Shown here piece by piece: positions 16,096-25,078 of a stretch of DNA of 64,000 nucleotides. The notes beneath the pieces are model-generated. The model saw only the letters and a program-made list of their open reading frames with translations. It had not been told where the DNA came from and did not search any database. Positions within the stretch are counted from its first letter, which is position 1. Each line of letters starts with the position of its first letter. The position numbers and the translations under genes were made by a program. This DNA is from JBMOLL01 sp049325415 (GTDB lineage: Bacteria; Bacteroidota; Bacteroidia; Bacteroidales; GCA-2748055): contig JBMOLL010000008.1 of NCBI GenBank assembly GCA_049325415.1, forward strand, positions 61,535-125,534, written 5' to 3'.

Positions 16096-17743
16096 TAGAA
16101 ACTCCTAACTTTAGCGCACTGTTATAAAATTCCTTAGCTTTTTCCAATAAACCAAGACTTTCCGCAATTTTGCCTGCATGTAATACAACATCGCCATCCT
16201 TGAACCCTCCATAACCCAGCGCCTTTTCAATATAAGTATAGGCCTCTTCCAAACGATTTAATTTAAATAAAATCCAGGCGTAAGTATCCAGGTAGGTACT
16301 ATTCTTTCCATCCGAATCCAGCGTTTTTCCGCTCCATATCAAGGCCTGCTCAAGATTCTCTCCCCTTTCTGCCAGATAATATGAGTAATTATTCAGCAAT
16401 AAAACATTATCTGGGTCAAGGTCTAATAAAAACAGAAAAACACTGTCGGCAGCAGCATAGCGCTTCAGATTGTTTAGAGCCTCAGCTTTAAGAGTTAACA
16501 TCTGTATTTTCAATCCCGGAAACCTCTTATCTTCCAGATCAGTTTTGCAGACTGTTTGAATAAGTTCATCGTAATCCTTATTCTGATAATAAGCCAGAGA
16601 AAGATAATAATTCACAACTGTGCTATCCGGAAACAATAAAGCCGCTCTTTCGACTGTTTCAAGAAGCTCTTCAGGCTTTTCGGCGAACGAAGCAAGACTG
16701 AGTCCCTGCAGCCAGACATTATAATCCACAACTTCAGAAAACAAGACCGGTTTTAACACAGAAAAAGCCTTAGCGTATTTCTCCAGGTCAATATTAAAAT
16801 CAACTTCCAGTAAAGCAATATCTTTTTCTTCGGGATAAGTAGACTTTAGCGCGGTAAATAAATTATCTACCGCTCCAGCATATATGGTTTCAAGTGAGTC
16901 GTTCATCAGGTAATAGGAAAGGATTGAAAGTTTCCTTTTCAAATCTATTTCCTTGCTATAGAAACTGTATTTCAGAAAGTACAAGGACTTTTCAATGTCG
17001 TTCACTTCCCTGTAATGATCTGCCAGATTTGTAATTGCATAGATATTGGACGAATCGATGCCGAAAGCCTGTAAGTAATAATTCACAGATCTTTCGGATA
17101 ATCCAGCCTTCTCACTTATTTCAGCAGACATAACATAGAACTGTGGGACCTCCGGAAAAACAGAAATAAGCCGGTCAAGTTCATCCAAAGCCTTATCAAA
17201 TTTCTTTTCCTTTACATAAATATCAGACAACAGCAAGGTAACTTTATCAGAAAATCCATTTTTATTCTGAATCCTATTTAAAATTCTAACAGCTTTACTT
17301 CCTTTTCCCTGATCAGAATAAACCGACGCCAGCATATACTGAAAATCAATATTATCAGGGAAGGTCTTACATCCTTTTAAAAGAATATTTTCAGACTCCT
17401 TTAAATTATTATTCAAGCGCAATACATTCGCATAGGCACTAATATACCACACATTTTCACGATCAAGATTATAGGCAATACTAAAGGATTCCTCAGCGCT
17501 ATTAATTTGGTTTGCAGAAAAATATAAATTTCCAGTTTCATATGCTGCCACTGCGCAGTTGGGCTTATTTTCAAGGACCAGTTTATATAATTTTAAAGCT
17601 TCCGCAAAGTTACCCAGGTTCTTTTGCTTTGTTGCTTCAATCAAAACATACTGATAATCGCTATCTGAACTATTCTGAGCCCAGGCAGGATCTCCTGACA
17701 ACAACCAAAGCATTAAGCCTAAAAAAACACACGTATTTTTCAT
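16052..17743 (-). CDS. Secreted tetratricopeptide-repeat protein
   Basis: A 563-residue protein with a signal peptide (about residues 1-22, ending AWAQ) and a solenoid of about a dozen TPR units. Recognisable units include NFAEALKLYKLVLENKPNCA, DPDNVLLLNNYSYYLAERG and LNRLEEAYTYIEKALGYGG. It probably acts as a periplasmic or outer-membrane-associated scaffold. Its start overlaps the dut stop by 4 bases (ATGA) and its end overlaps the DUF4292 gene, so dut, TPR, DUF4292 and the EnvC-like gene form a tightly coupled operon. The binding partner cannot be told from sequence. Confidence 0.88.
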   Translation of the reverse strand: MKNTCVFLGLMLWLLSGDPAWAQNSSDSDYQYVLIEATKQKNLGNFAEALKLYKLVLENKPNCAVAAYETGNLYFSANQINSAEESFSIAYNLDRENVWYISAYANVLRLNNNLKESENILLKGCKTFPDNIDFQYMLASVYSDQGKGSKAVRILNRIQNKNGFSDKVTLLLSDIYVKEKKFDKALDELDRLISVFPEVPQFYVMSAEISEKAGLSERSVNYYLQAFGIDSSNIYAITNLADHYREVNDIEKSLYFLKYSFYSKEIDLKRKLSILSYYLMNDSLETIYAGAVDNLFTALKSTYPEEKDIALLEVDFNIDLEKYAKAFSVLKPVLFSEVVDYNVWLQGLSLASFAEKPEELLETVERAALLFPDSTVVNYYLSLAYYQNKDYDELIQTVCKTDLEDKRFPGLKIQMLTLKAEALNNLKRYAAADSVFLFLLDLDPDNVLLLNNYSYYLAERGENLEQALIWSGKTLDSDGKNSTYLDTYAWILFKLNRLEEAYTYIEKALGYGGFKDGDVVLHAGKIAESLGLLEKAKEFYNSALKLGVSNEDLLQRIDRLSDK

Positions 17744-18174
17744 TTTCTTCCTGTATGACCAAAACCACCGGCTCCACGCTCAGTGCTTTCGAGGCTTTCA
17801 ACTGAATTCCATTCTACCTTTTCATGACGCGCAATCACCATCTGGCAGATTCTTTCCCCATCAACAATAACGAAATCCTTATCCGATAAATTGACCAGAA
17901 TAACACCGATTTCACCCCGATAATCTGCATCAATAGTTCCCGGGGTATTTAAAACAGTTACACCATGTTTTAAGGCAAGCCCACTTCTTGGTCTTATCTG
18001 AGCTTCAAATCCTACCGGCAATTCAATATATAAACCTGTAGGTACCAGGACCCGCTGCAATGGTTTAAGCACTATTTCCTGCTCAAGATTTGCTCTCAGG
18101 TCCAAACCAGCACTCAACTGCGTACTATAGGCCGGTAATTCATGCTTTGATTTTGAAACGATTCTAATCTCCAT
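17740..18174 (-). CDS. dut: dUTP diphosphatase
   Basis: A 144-residue trimeric-type dUTPase that makes dUMP and keeps uracil out of DNA. All five motifs are readable: AGLDLRA, PRSGLALKHGV, GTIDADYRGEIGVILVN, GERICQMVI and the C-terminal GAGGFGHTGR. The start is ATG 18174 (MEIRIVSKSK); the upstream ATG at 18249 would add 25 residues foreign to the family and overlap the flippase. The flippase stop codon ends 5 bases upstream. Confidence 0.96.
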   Translation of the reverse strand: MEIRIVSKSKHELPAYSTQLSAGLDLRANLEQEIVLKPLQRVLVPTGLYIELPVGFEAQIRPRSGLALKHGVTVLNTPGTIDADYRGEIGVILVNLSDKDFVIVDGERICQMVIARHEKVEWNSVESLESTERGAGGFGHTGRK

Positions 18175-18178
18175 TCCC

Positions 18179-19690
18179 TTAACCGATTTTAATAAGTTTT
18201 TCTTTCCTTGCCAATCTTCTCTCGTTGAAATAGAAAACAGTAAGCACAAAGATAAGAGACAAAACCCGGGTGATATGAAAAATAAAGGGTAATTTGGATA
18301 AAATCAGTTCATCCAGAAAATAAACTCCCAGTACAACAATGAAATAGAAAGCAATAGTCTTAAGATCATAGGGAATTTTCATATACTTACCCGACCATAA
18401 AAAACTAAGCACAAGCATAACGGAATAACAAATAAGGTGTCCCCAGGCTGAAGCGTAGTATCCAAAGCGAGGAATAAACAGAACATTAACAGTTACAGTA
18501 ATAGCCGCTCCGATAATTACAAGCCATGCGCCGATCATTGTTTTATTCGTGAGTTTGTACCATATAGACAGATTGAAAAACATGCCCATAATAAGATTTG
18601 CCATCAGTATAACCGGCACAATTCCAATTCCTTCACGAAAATCCTTTCCAATAAAAAGCTTAAAATAATCAAGATAAAGCATAACGACCAGAAAGATCAG
18701 CAAGCCAGGTATCAGAAAAAATTTCATCACATCCGCATAAAGTCTTTCCGAATCCTTTCTTCCGGATTTAGAGAAGAAAAAAGGTTCAGCTGCATATTTG
18801 AACATTTGCACATAGAGCGTCATCAGCACGGCAATCTTATAATTTGCACCGTAAATACCCAATTGCTCCATTGGCAACAGGGCCGGATCGGTTAGGTGCT
18901 TGATAAGAACCCTGTCAAGAGCTTCATTTACAGTACCAGCAAGACCAGCAATCAGCAAAGGGAAAGAATACTTAAGAATCTCTTTCAACAAAGAGAAATT
19001 AAAGTGACTTTTGAAGGCAGCAAAAATTTCTTCACCCAGAAAGAACAACTTCATTAATGAAGCTACCAGATTAGAAATCAATACATATCCAACCCCAATA
19101 TTCTCGTTATAAACAGAACTAATCCAGGAGCTATCGCCCTGGTGTTTTGGCGCAAAATATAAAAAGAACCAGTTCAGGCCAATATTGACCACCACCTCAA
19201 CCAGACGAACGATTGTATATTTAACAGGTTTATTATAGAGTCGAATACGGGCAAAGGGCAGTGCAGTAAAGGCGTCAATCCCCACAATGGCGGCAAGCAT
19301 CCCTATATATTCAGGATTATTGCCATAGCCAAGGCCTGAGGCAACAGGCTGACGGAACAGTACAAAAACTGCAATAAATATAATGGAAGAAAGAAAAAGG
19401 GAGCCCATGGCGCTTGAATAGACAGTCTCCTTATCCTTGTTGTTACTGGCAAACCTGAAATAACCGGTTTCCAGACCATAGGTCAGAATAACAATAAGGA
19501 AAACAACATAGGCATACAATTCGGTGATGATTCCATATTCGGCCCTTGGGAACACCCTTGTATAGAAAGGTGTCAGAAGCAAATAATTCAAGAGCCGGGG
19601 GAGAACAATACCCAGACCATAAACAGCGGTTTGCCCGAATAACTGAGTAATCGGATTATTTAGTCTTTTCAAGTAAATTCTCAATTGCAA
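18179..19690 (-). CDS. Polysaccharide biosynthesis flippase (Wzx/MATE-MOP superfamily)
   Basis: A 503-residue inner-membrane protein with about 12-14 hydrophobic helices spread along its length, beginning with QTAVYGLGIVLPRLLNYLLL. It resembles the oligosaccharide flippases that move lipid-linked saccharide units across the membrane. No glycosyltransferase or polymerase genes are nearby, so this is not part of a visible polysaccharide cluster; in other Bacteroidetes I recall the same gene upstream of dut, which suggests a housekeeping role. The ATG at 19690 overlaps the TIGR01777 gene by 35 bases; TTG codons a few residues in are alternatives. Confidence 0.87.
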   Translation of the reverse strand: MQLRIYLKRLNNPITQLFGQTAVYGLGIVLPRLLNYLLLTPFYTRVFPRAEYGIITELYAYVVFLIVILTYGLETGYFRFASNNKDKETVYSSAMGSLFLSSIIFIAVFVLFRQPVASGLGYGNNPEYIGMLAAIVGIDAFTALPFARIRLYNKPVKYTIVRLVEVVVNIGLNWFFLYFAPKHQGDSSWISSVYNENIGVGYVLISNLVASLMKLFFLGEEIFAAFKSHFNFSLLKEILKYSFPLLIAGLAGTVNEALDRVLIKHLTDPALLPMEQLGIYGANYKIAVLMTLYVQMFKYAAEPFFFSKSGRKDSERLYADVMKFFLIPGLLIFLVVMLYLDYFKLFIGKDFREGIGIVPVILMANLIMGMFFNLSIWYKLTNKTMIGAWLVIIGAAITVTVNVLFIPRFGYYASAWGHLICYSVMLVLSFLWSGKYMKIPYDLKTIAFYFIVVLGVYFLDELILSKLPFIFHITRVLSLIFVLTVFYFNERRLARKEKLIKIG

Positions 19691-20510
19691 TATTCATAAA
19701 CCCAAAATTGAAAACAAATCCGCTCTCCAGAAGTCTGGCAGGACTAACACGTTGGCCTTCCACCACCAGAACAGCCATTTCTCCAAGAATCAAGCGTATC
19801 CATCCCTCAGGAATCCGGAAATAGATTTTCTTTTTCATTCCACTACCCAGCGCTCGTATAAAACCGTCGTAATCCACTTCTGAAGGCGCTACGAAGTTAT
19901 AGATTCCTGAAAGATTATGTTCGGCAATCCAAAAAATACCCTTAACAAAATCGCTGATGTGAATAAAGGGGAAAGCCTGTTTCCCGGATCCCGGAATAAC
20001 CGGAGGTAAAAAGGAAGTTATTTTCGAAATTTTCAGGAACATTCCCCCGGAACGACCAAGGACAATACCTGTCCGAATTACAGCAAGTTTTACCTTCTGA
20101 TCCAAGCCCAAAAGTGCATTCTCCCAATTCTTTACGACTGTGCTCAGAAAATTATCCCCGTACCGCAGGCTTTCTTCATCATGCAAGCCCACTGAAGAAT
20201 AAATTCCAACGGCTGAACCAGAAATAAACAATGAAGGCTTATTCCGGCATAAATTTATAGCGTAAACGAGATTTTCCGTCAGCTTCACCCTGCTCTCAAA
20301 AATTTCCCGTTTCGCTTTCCTGGTCCAAATACGAAAAACAGAGCTTCCAGCAAAATTGATCACTATATTAACACCTTCAAGTGATTCTGAAAGTTTGTCT
20401 GTTTCACCGTAAAGTAATGCACGCGAAAGATAGATGAAATCGGCATTCTCAGCCTGACGTATAAGCGAACTCCCCAGGAAGCCATTGTAACCTGCGATTG
20501 CAATTCTCAT
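19656..20510 (-). CDS. TIGR01777 family epimerase-like protein (YfcH/SDR39U1 type)
   Basis: A 284-residue extended-SDR relative. The N-terminus has the nucleotide-binding turn IAGYNGFLGSSL, then VINFAGSSV, FISGSAVGIYSSVG and RTGIVLGRSGGMFLK, and the C-terminal DUF1731-type end RVSPARLLESGFVFNF, all characteristic of this family. The substrate is unknown in the family. The start overlaps the patatin stop by 4 bases and the end overlaps the flippase start by 35 bases, so three very different genes are translationally linked. Confidence 0.87.
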   Translation of the reverse strand: MRIAIAGYNGFLGSSLIRQAENADFIYLSRALLYGETDKLSESLEGVNIVINFAGSSVFRIWTRKAKREIFESRVKLTENLVYAINLCRNKPSLFISGSAVGIYSSVGLHDEESLRYGDNFLSTVVKNWENALLGLDQKVKLAVIRTGIVLGRSGGMFLKISKITSFLPPVIPGSGKQAFPFIHISDFVKGIFWIAEHNLSGIYNFVAPSEVDYDGFIRALGSGMKKKIYFRIPEGWIRLILGEMAVLVVEGQRVSPARLLESGFVFNFGFMNIAIENLLEKTK

Positions 20511-22801
20511 CGCTCGCTTAGTTTTTTATTAAAAATAAGATAACCAAAACTAAACTGCACAATCCAGGGATAGTCCTCCCCACTAATATATCCCAGGTTA
20601 AAAGAAACGGGGCCAATTGGTGAAATATAGGTAAAAGACCCGTTCACAACCGGTCTAATAACACTCAAGCGCTCACCCCATTGCGCAGTATTATCGGTGG
20701 AACGCACCAGCTCACGGAAAGGCAGATATGAATAAACCTCCAGCTTCACCGATGACTGATTACCCAGATGATATACCGGAATGGCGCCCAGCACAAGATA
20801 CTGGTAGCTGCGGTATTTCTCAAGAAAAAGAGCCTGAGTAAAGAATCCGGGATTAAATGCAGGAGCCTCAATAATAGTAGAATAATAATTACTTAGCAAT
20901 GGACGAAACATCAATTCAGCTTCCACGAAATATGCCAGGGAAAATTTTCGGTTTAGCCTGTAATAGGCCATATCGCGATAAAAAAATTCAAGGGTCCAGA
21001 AATTTGCCCTGCTTCTTACCAGAAAGTCACCCGTTGAACCCGGGATATAGCTTTCTGTGCCATAACCCAGGCGAACGCTTGATTTACGCAATTTGCCCTC
21101 GGAAGCAAATTGTTTATCATTCAGCGTATTCTTTTCCGCTGACAAATAGCTTGTTAGCTGGTTAATATTTGAATTATCTGCGGTATCGGTGGATAGAAAA
21201 TTTTTATTCTGAAAGTAGATGTCTGTTGTCCGACCGCCCCCAAGACCATATTTCAGTACACCATTCACGCTGTAGGGCATGCCCAGCTCAAAGCGAACAT
21301 TCGACTCATTTTGAATCAGATAAGGCGCTTTAATATCGGAGAAAATGAATTTGTTCCCCCGGTTATTATAATCCCACCGTTGCAGGAGAAAATTTGTTTC
21401 AAAAAAGAGAGGTCTTTTCAATGGGTAGTCGAATCGTACGCCAAGGTTCACACCATTATAAACCTGTCCAAACTGAATATTACCTTTTATGCGCATTCCG
21501 ATTTCACTTAACTCCCTGTAATTCAATCCAAGAAAGGTTTGCGTAAGTCCAGATGACGAAAAGAAAAGACCGAATTTAGCTTCCAGTGGGGATTGGGGCT
21601 TAATTTTCAAATTGAGCCGAAAAGCAGAGTCTTCATTTTTATAGAATGACAGTGGATAGAGATAAGAGAAAAAGTTATCAAAGACCAGTTTAAGGTACTC
21701 CTCCTTCAACTCTTCCAGGGTAAAGACCTTTTCATTTCGCCGGATGCTGTTTTCTACGTAAAATTTCTGCGCATCCGATAAACCTTCGATAACTATTTCA
21801 TCGTATTTAAACACAGGCCATTCAGATCTGAAAGCTGCTCTTTTGGCTGCCATTCCGCTTGAATCCGGACCCTGGGATTGAATAAGTCGCCGCAATTCCG
21901 GGATCAACTGCAGCGTCTGATTATAGCCTTCATCCACAAACTCATTTATACGGTCGATACTCAACAGGCTAACGTTCTTAAACTTCATTTCAATCAGCAC
22001 CGCCCGAGAAGAATCCAGGTTATAATCGGCAGGTTTCATCACCATATTTTCAACCTGAGCAAAGAAATCATCTTCAGCAGGGGCAACATTTCCCTCGGCA
22101 GCTTTACTTCCTATAAGAACATCGGGATGCCATGCTTCATCAACCCTGTTAGCCGGAAAGTTATTATAAATCCCCCCGTCGTACATGATCCTTCCGTCCA
22201 TAATAATAGGGCGGAAGTACATGGGAAAGGTCATAGAGGCTCTGACGGCCTGTGTAAGATCCCCTTTTCTGAAGACGACTTCCCTGTTATTACTGATATC
22301 GGAGCCAATACACAAAAAAGGAACCATCAGGCTATCGAAATTATATCCTGCGGCAGCGCTTGCCTGGCTATAGATCTGCATCACTCCGAAATCCATAAGA
22401 TGATTAGGTATCAGGCTGAGGGGGAGCCGTGGACGCGGGATTGTATCCTGCAGGGATATCCCGATATTCAGTTCTGAAGGATCGGGCGGTTCCATTTTAA
22501 AATAGTACTGATATTCCTGAGTAATCTTACCCTGAGACCAGTTGCTGAATTCTTCGGAGGACAGCAGTGCGATCATTTCATCCGGAGAATAGCCAATGGC
22601 GTACAAACTGGCAATGATTGCGCCCATTGAGGTACCCCCGACATAGTCGATAGGAATGCGGTTTTCTTCGAGAGCTTTTATCACTCCAATATGAGAAAGG
22701 CCTTTAGCTCCTCCCCCGCTTAAAACAAGGCCAACTTTCTGAGAAGAAGCGAAAGAAACAAAACCAAACAACGATATAACTGTTAAAACAATAATCCGCA
22801 T
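20507..22801 (-). CDS. Patatin-like phospholipase with POTRA and beta-barrel (PlpD/type Vd-like)
   Basis: A 764-residue protein in three parts. After a signal peptide (1-20) comes a patatin lipase domain (about 22-310) with the oxyanion loop GGGAKG, the nucleophile in GTSMG (serine near residue 58) and the catalytic aspartate in YDGGIYNNFPANR (near 208). A POTRA-like segment follows (about 335-400, VIEGLSDAQKFYVEN), then a C-terminal Omp85-type barrel with alternating aromatic strands ending FSFGYLIFNKKLSER. This is the layout of type Vd autotransporters. Catalytic residues are intact, so lipase activity is expected at the cell surface or after release; substrate unknown. Confidence 0.9.
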   Translation of the reverse strand: MRIIVLTVISLFGFVSFASSQKVGLVLSGGGAKGLSHIGVIKALEENRIPIDYVGGTSMGAIIASLYAIGYSPDEMIALLSSEEFSNWSQGKITQEYQYYFKMEPPDPSELNIGISLQDTIPRPRLPLSLIPNHLMDFGVMQIYSQASAAAGYNFDSLMVPFLCIGSDISNNREVVFRKGDLTQAVRASMTFPMYFRPIIMDGRIMYDGGIYNNFPANRVDEAWHPDVLIGSKAAEGNVAPAEDDFFAQVENMVMKPADYNLDSSRAVLIEMKFKNVSLLSIDRINEFVDEGYNQTLQLIPELRRLIQSQGPDSSGMAAKRAAFRSEWPVFKYDEIVIEGLSDAQKFYVENSIRRNEKVFTLEELKEEYLKLVFDNFFSYLYPLSFYKNEDSAFRLNLKIKPQSPLEAKFGLFFSSSGLTQTFLGLNYRELSEIGMRIKGNIQFGQVYNGVNLGVRFDYPLKRPLFFETNFLLQRWDYNNRGNKFIFSDIKAPYLIQNESNVRFELGMPYSVNGVLKYGLGGGRTTDIYFQNKNFLSTDTADNSNINQLTSYLSAEKNTLNDKQFASEGKLRKSSVRLGYGTESYIPGSTGDFLVRSRANFWTLEFFYRDMAYYRLNRKFSLAYFVEAELMFRPLLSNYYSTIIEAPAFNPGFFTQALFLEKYRSYQYLVLGAIPVYHLGNQSSVKLEVYSYLPFRELVRSTDNTAQWGERLSVIRPVVNGSFTYISPIGPVSFNLGYISGEDYPWIVQFSFGYLIFNKKLSER

Positions 22802-22873
22802 TGATATACTTTCTATTTTTACAGTTAAGATCCAGTGGTAAGATTAACCATTTAAAATTAAATATTTAAAACT

Positions 22874-23554
22874 ATGCAACGAATAATATTTCTCCTGGGC
22901 ATCATACTGGCCCTTACCAATTATAACGTTTCAGGTGAAAAATATGATCTGCCAGGATCAGATACCCTTATAAAAATTTCAACAAATTATGGTGATATCC
23001 TCATAAAGTTATATAAAGACACTCCCTATCACAGGGAGAACTTCATCAAACTTACGCGTGACGGATTTTTCAATCAGCAAATGTTTCATCGGGTGATCAA
23101 TCAATTCATGATCCAGGGAGGCGATCCCCATTCTGTAAATGCGGCCAAAGGCCAGCGACTGGGAACCGGTGGACCCGGTTATACAATCCCTGCAGAATTC
23201 AGAGAAAACCACTATCACAAAAAGGGGGTAATTGCTTCTGCCCGTCAGGGAGATAATGTCAACCCGGAAAAAGCTTCTTCAGGATCACAGTTTTACATCG
23301 TTCAGGGAAAAGTGTTTACCATTGATGAATTAATGCTGATGGAGCAGAGAGGTATTCACCGCCCTTTTACAAAAGAAGAAATTGAGGCATACACCAAAGT
23401 CGGGGGTACCCCACATCTTGATGGCTCATATACGGTTTTCGGGGAGGTGGTAGACGGGATGGAGGTTATAGATAAAATAGCTGCCAGTCCGACGGATCCC
23501 TACGACCGTCCTGTTGAGGACATTGTTTACACGATCTCGCTGGTATTAAAATAG
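22874..23554 (+). CDS. Cyclophilin-type peptidyl-prolyl cis-trans isomerase, exported
   Basis: A 226-residue protein with a signal peptide (about 1-21) and a cyclophilin domain from residue 35 on. Family blocks are FIKLTRDGFFNQQMFHRVI, FMIQGGDP, GTGGPGYTIPAEF, SSGSQFYIVQG and YTVFGEVVDGMEVIDKI. An insertion of about 35 residues after FYIVQGKVF separates the last two blocks, as in other Bacteroidetes members. It probably assists folding of periplasmic or outer-membrane proteins. It is divergent from the patatin gene (72 bases between starts) and 38 bases ahead of pheS. Confidence 0.93.
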   Translation: MQRIIFLLGIILALTNYNVSGEKYDLPGSDTLIKISTNYGDILIKLYKDTPYHRENFIKLTRDGFFNQQMFHRVINQFMIQGGDPHSVNAAKGQRLGTGGPGYTIPAEFRENHYHKKGVIASARQGDNVNPEKASSGSQFYIVQGKVFTIDELMLMEQRGIHRPFTKEEIEAYTKVGGTPHLDGSYTVFGEVVDGMEVIDKIAASPTDPYDRPVEDIVYTISLVLK

Positions 23555-23565
23555 AATCTAATTTT

Positions 23566-23573
23566 TACCTTTG
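23566..23573 (+). promoter_or_regulatory. Possible -7 box for pheS
   Basis: TACCTTTG matches TAnnTTTG, 19 bases before the pheS ATG. No clear -33 element, so read-through from the cyclophilin gene is also possible. Confidence 0.35.
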
Positions 23574-23592
23574 CGTTTTAAAAACTAGTCAG

Positions 23593-24612
23593 ATGACCGG
23601 AAAGATAGCGCAATTAAGTGAAGAGGTAAGACAATTCAGTTCCACAGATCCCCAGGAGATAGAACAATTCAGGATCCGATATTCAGGTAAAAAAGGAATC
23701 CTGGCCGATCTATTCAACGATCTCAAAAATATCCCTGCCAGCGAAAAGAAAGAAGCCGGATTACTGATTAACGGTCTGAAGCAACTTGTAAATGAAAAGC
23801 TTGACTCCCTGAAAGAGTACAGTGAGAGCAGGTCGGGTTCGAAGAAGATTTCCGATTACACCTTGCCCGGAGAGCCTTTTTTACTTGGGAGCAGGCATCC
23901 AATATCCATTGTAAGGAATTCGATCATCGAAATATTTTCCCGTCTGGGTTACACCATTTCGGAGGGTCCGGAAATCGAGGATGACTGGCATGTCTTTTCA
24001 GCCTTGAATTTTCCGGCAGAACACCCGGCACGGGACATGCAGGACACTTTTTTTATTGAAAAGGATCCCGATATTCTTCTGCGTACACACACTTCTTCGG
24101 TTCAGGTAAGGGTAATGGAAAAGAGTCAGCCACCAATCCGGACCATTTCTCCGGGCAGGGTGTTCAGGAACGAGGCCATTTCAGCCAGGGCTCACTGCAT
24201 TTTCCACCAGGTAGAAGGATTATACATCGATGAAAATGTCTCGTTCGCTGATCTGAAGCAGACCCTGTTATATTTTGCCCGCGAAATGTTTGGAGCCGAC
24301 ACTGAAATACGCTTTCGTCCGTCCTATTTCCCGTTCACAGAGCCTTCTGCCGAGATGGATATTCGTTGCAAGATCTGTGGAGGTGAAGGCTGCAATGTTT
24401 GCAAGCATACCGGCTGGCTGGAAATTCTCGGCTGCGGTATGGTTGACCCTAACGTTTTGGAATTCTGTAATATAGACAGTAAAAAATACACCGGATTTGC
24501 ATTCGGTATGGGAATAGAACGTATCACAATGCTCAGGTACCAGGTGAAAGATCTCCGGTTATATTTCGAGAACGATGTACGTTTTCTGAGGCAGTTCTCC
24601 CAGACTATTTAA
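23593..24612 (+). CDS. pheS: Phenylalanine-tRNA ligase alpha subunit
   Basis: A 339-residue class II synthetase subunit that charges tRNA-Phe together with PheT. The N-terminal coiled coil (1-85) is followed by the catalytic core: HPISIVRNSIIEIFSRLGY, FDxxN-like FSALNFPAEHPARDMQDTFF, the HTSSVQ block, and FRNEAISARAHCIFHQVEG. A four-cysteine zinc ribbon (CKICGGEGCNVC) precedes GWLEILGCGMVDPNVL, and motif 3 is AFGMGIERITMLRY. pheT is not in the window. The 3' end overlaps the convergent osmC gene by 8 bases. Confidence 0.97.
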   Translation: MTGKIAQLSEEVRQFSSTDPQEIEQFRIRYSGKKGILADLFNDLKNIPASEKKEAGLLINGLKQLVNEKLDSLKEYSESRSGSKKISDYTLPGEPFLLGSRHPISIVRNSIIEIFSRLGYTISEGPEIEDDWHVFSALNFPAEHPARDMQDTFFIEKDPDILLRTHTSSVQVRVMEKSQPPIRTISPGRVFRNEAISARAHCIFHQVEGLYIDENVSFADLKQTLLYFAREMFGADTEIRFRPSYFPFTEPSAEMDIRCKICGGEGCNVCKHTGWLEILGCGMVDPNVLEFCNIDSKKYTGFAFGMGIERITMLRYQVKDLRLYFENDVRFLRQFSQTI

Positions 24613-25018
24613 GCACAATCTCGTGTGTGACCGGAAAGGAGGAAATGTAGTTTGCCTGTACGCCACAGTACCTTTCTTTTGAAAGATTTACTGCTTTTTC
24701 CACCTTATCAAGAGGAAGATCCTTACCCGTAAGGGTATACACGATTTTCATTGCAGTAAATTTTTTAGGGTGATCTTCAGCAATATCTCCTTCTACATGA
24801 ACATTTAAAGAGTCAAAGTCCACTCTCATTTTTTTCAGAATGGAAACCACATCCATTCCTGTACAGCCTGCCAGGGCTACGAGCATAAACAGTTTCGGCC
24901 TCGGTCCAAGATTTTTTCCACCATGTTCAGCGGAGGCATCGATATAAACTTTATGACCCTCGACATCTGCTTCAAAGGCCATATCGCTGAGCCACTGCAT
25001 GTTAATTGCTTCTTTCAT
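24605..25018 (-). CDS. OsmC family protein
   Basis: A 137-residue OsmC/Ohr-fold protein, probably a thiol peroxidase of the YhfA-like subgroup. Both conserved cysteines are present: one in ALAGCTGMDVVSILKK and one in KERYCGVQANYI. It begins MKEAINMQWLSDMAFEADVE, and a second ATG six codons in is also possible. It is divergent from the Crp/Fnr-type regulator with 60 bases between start codons, which makes the regulator a candidate for its control. Confidence 0.9.
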   Translation of the reverse strand: MKEAINMQWLSDMAFEADVEGHKVYIDASAEHGGKNLGPRPKLFMLVALAGCTGMDVVSILKKMRVDFDSLNVHVEGDIAEDHPKKFTAMKIVYTLTGKDLPLDKVEKAVNLSKERYCGVQANYISSFPVTHEIVLK

Positions 25019-25036
25019 TTCAAGATAAATTGTAAT

Positions 25037-25044
25037 TATATTTG
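25037..25044 (+). promoter_or_regulatory. -7 box of the Crp/Fnr regulator gene
   Basis: TATATTTG matches TAnnTTTG and lies 35 bases before the ATG at 25079. It supports that start over an in-frame ATG at 24923, which would lie upstream of the transcript. Confidence 0.45.
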
Positions 25045-25078
25045 TTCAGTAATAGATCGTTACAAAAGCTTTTTTGCG

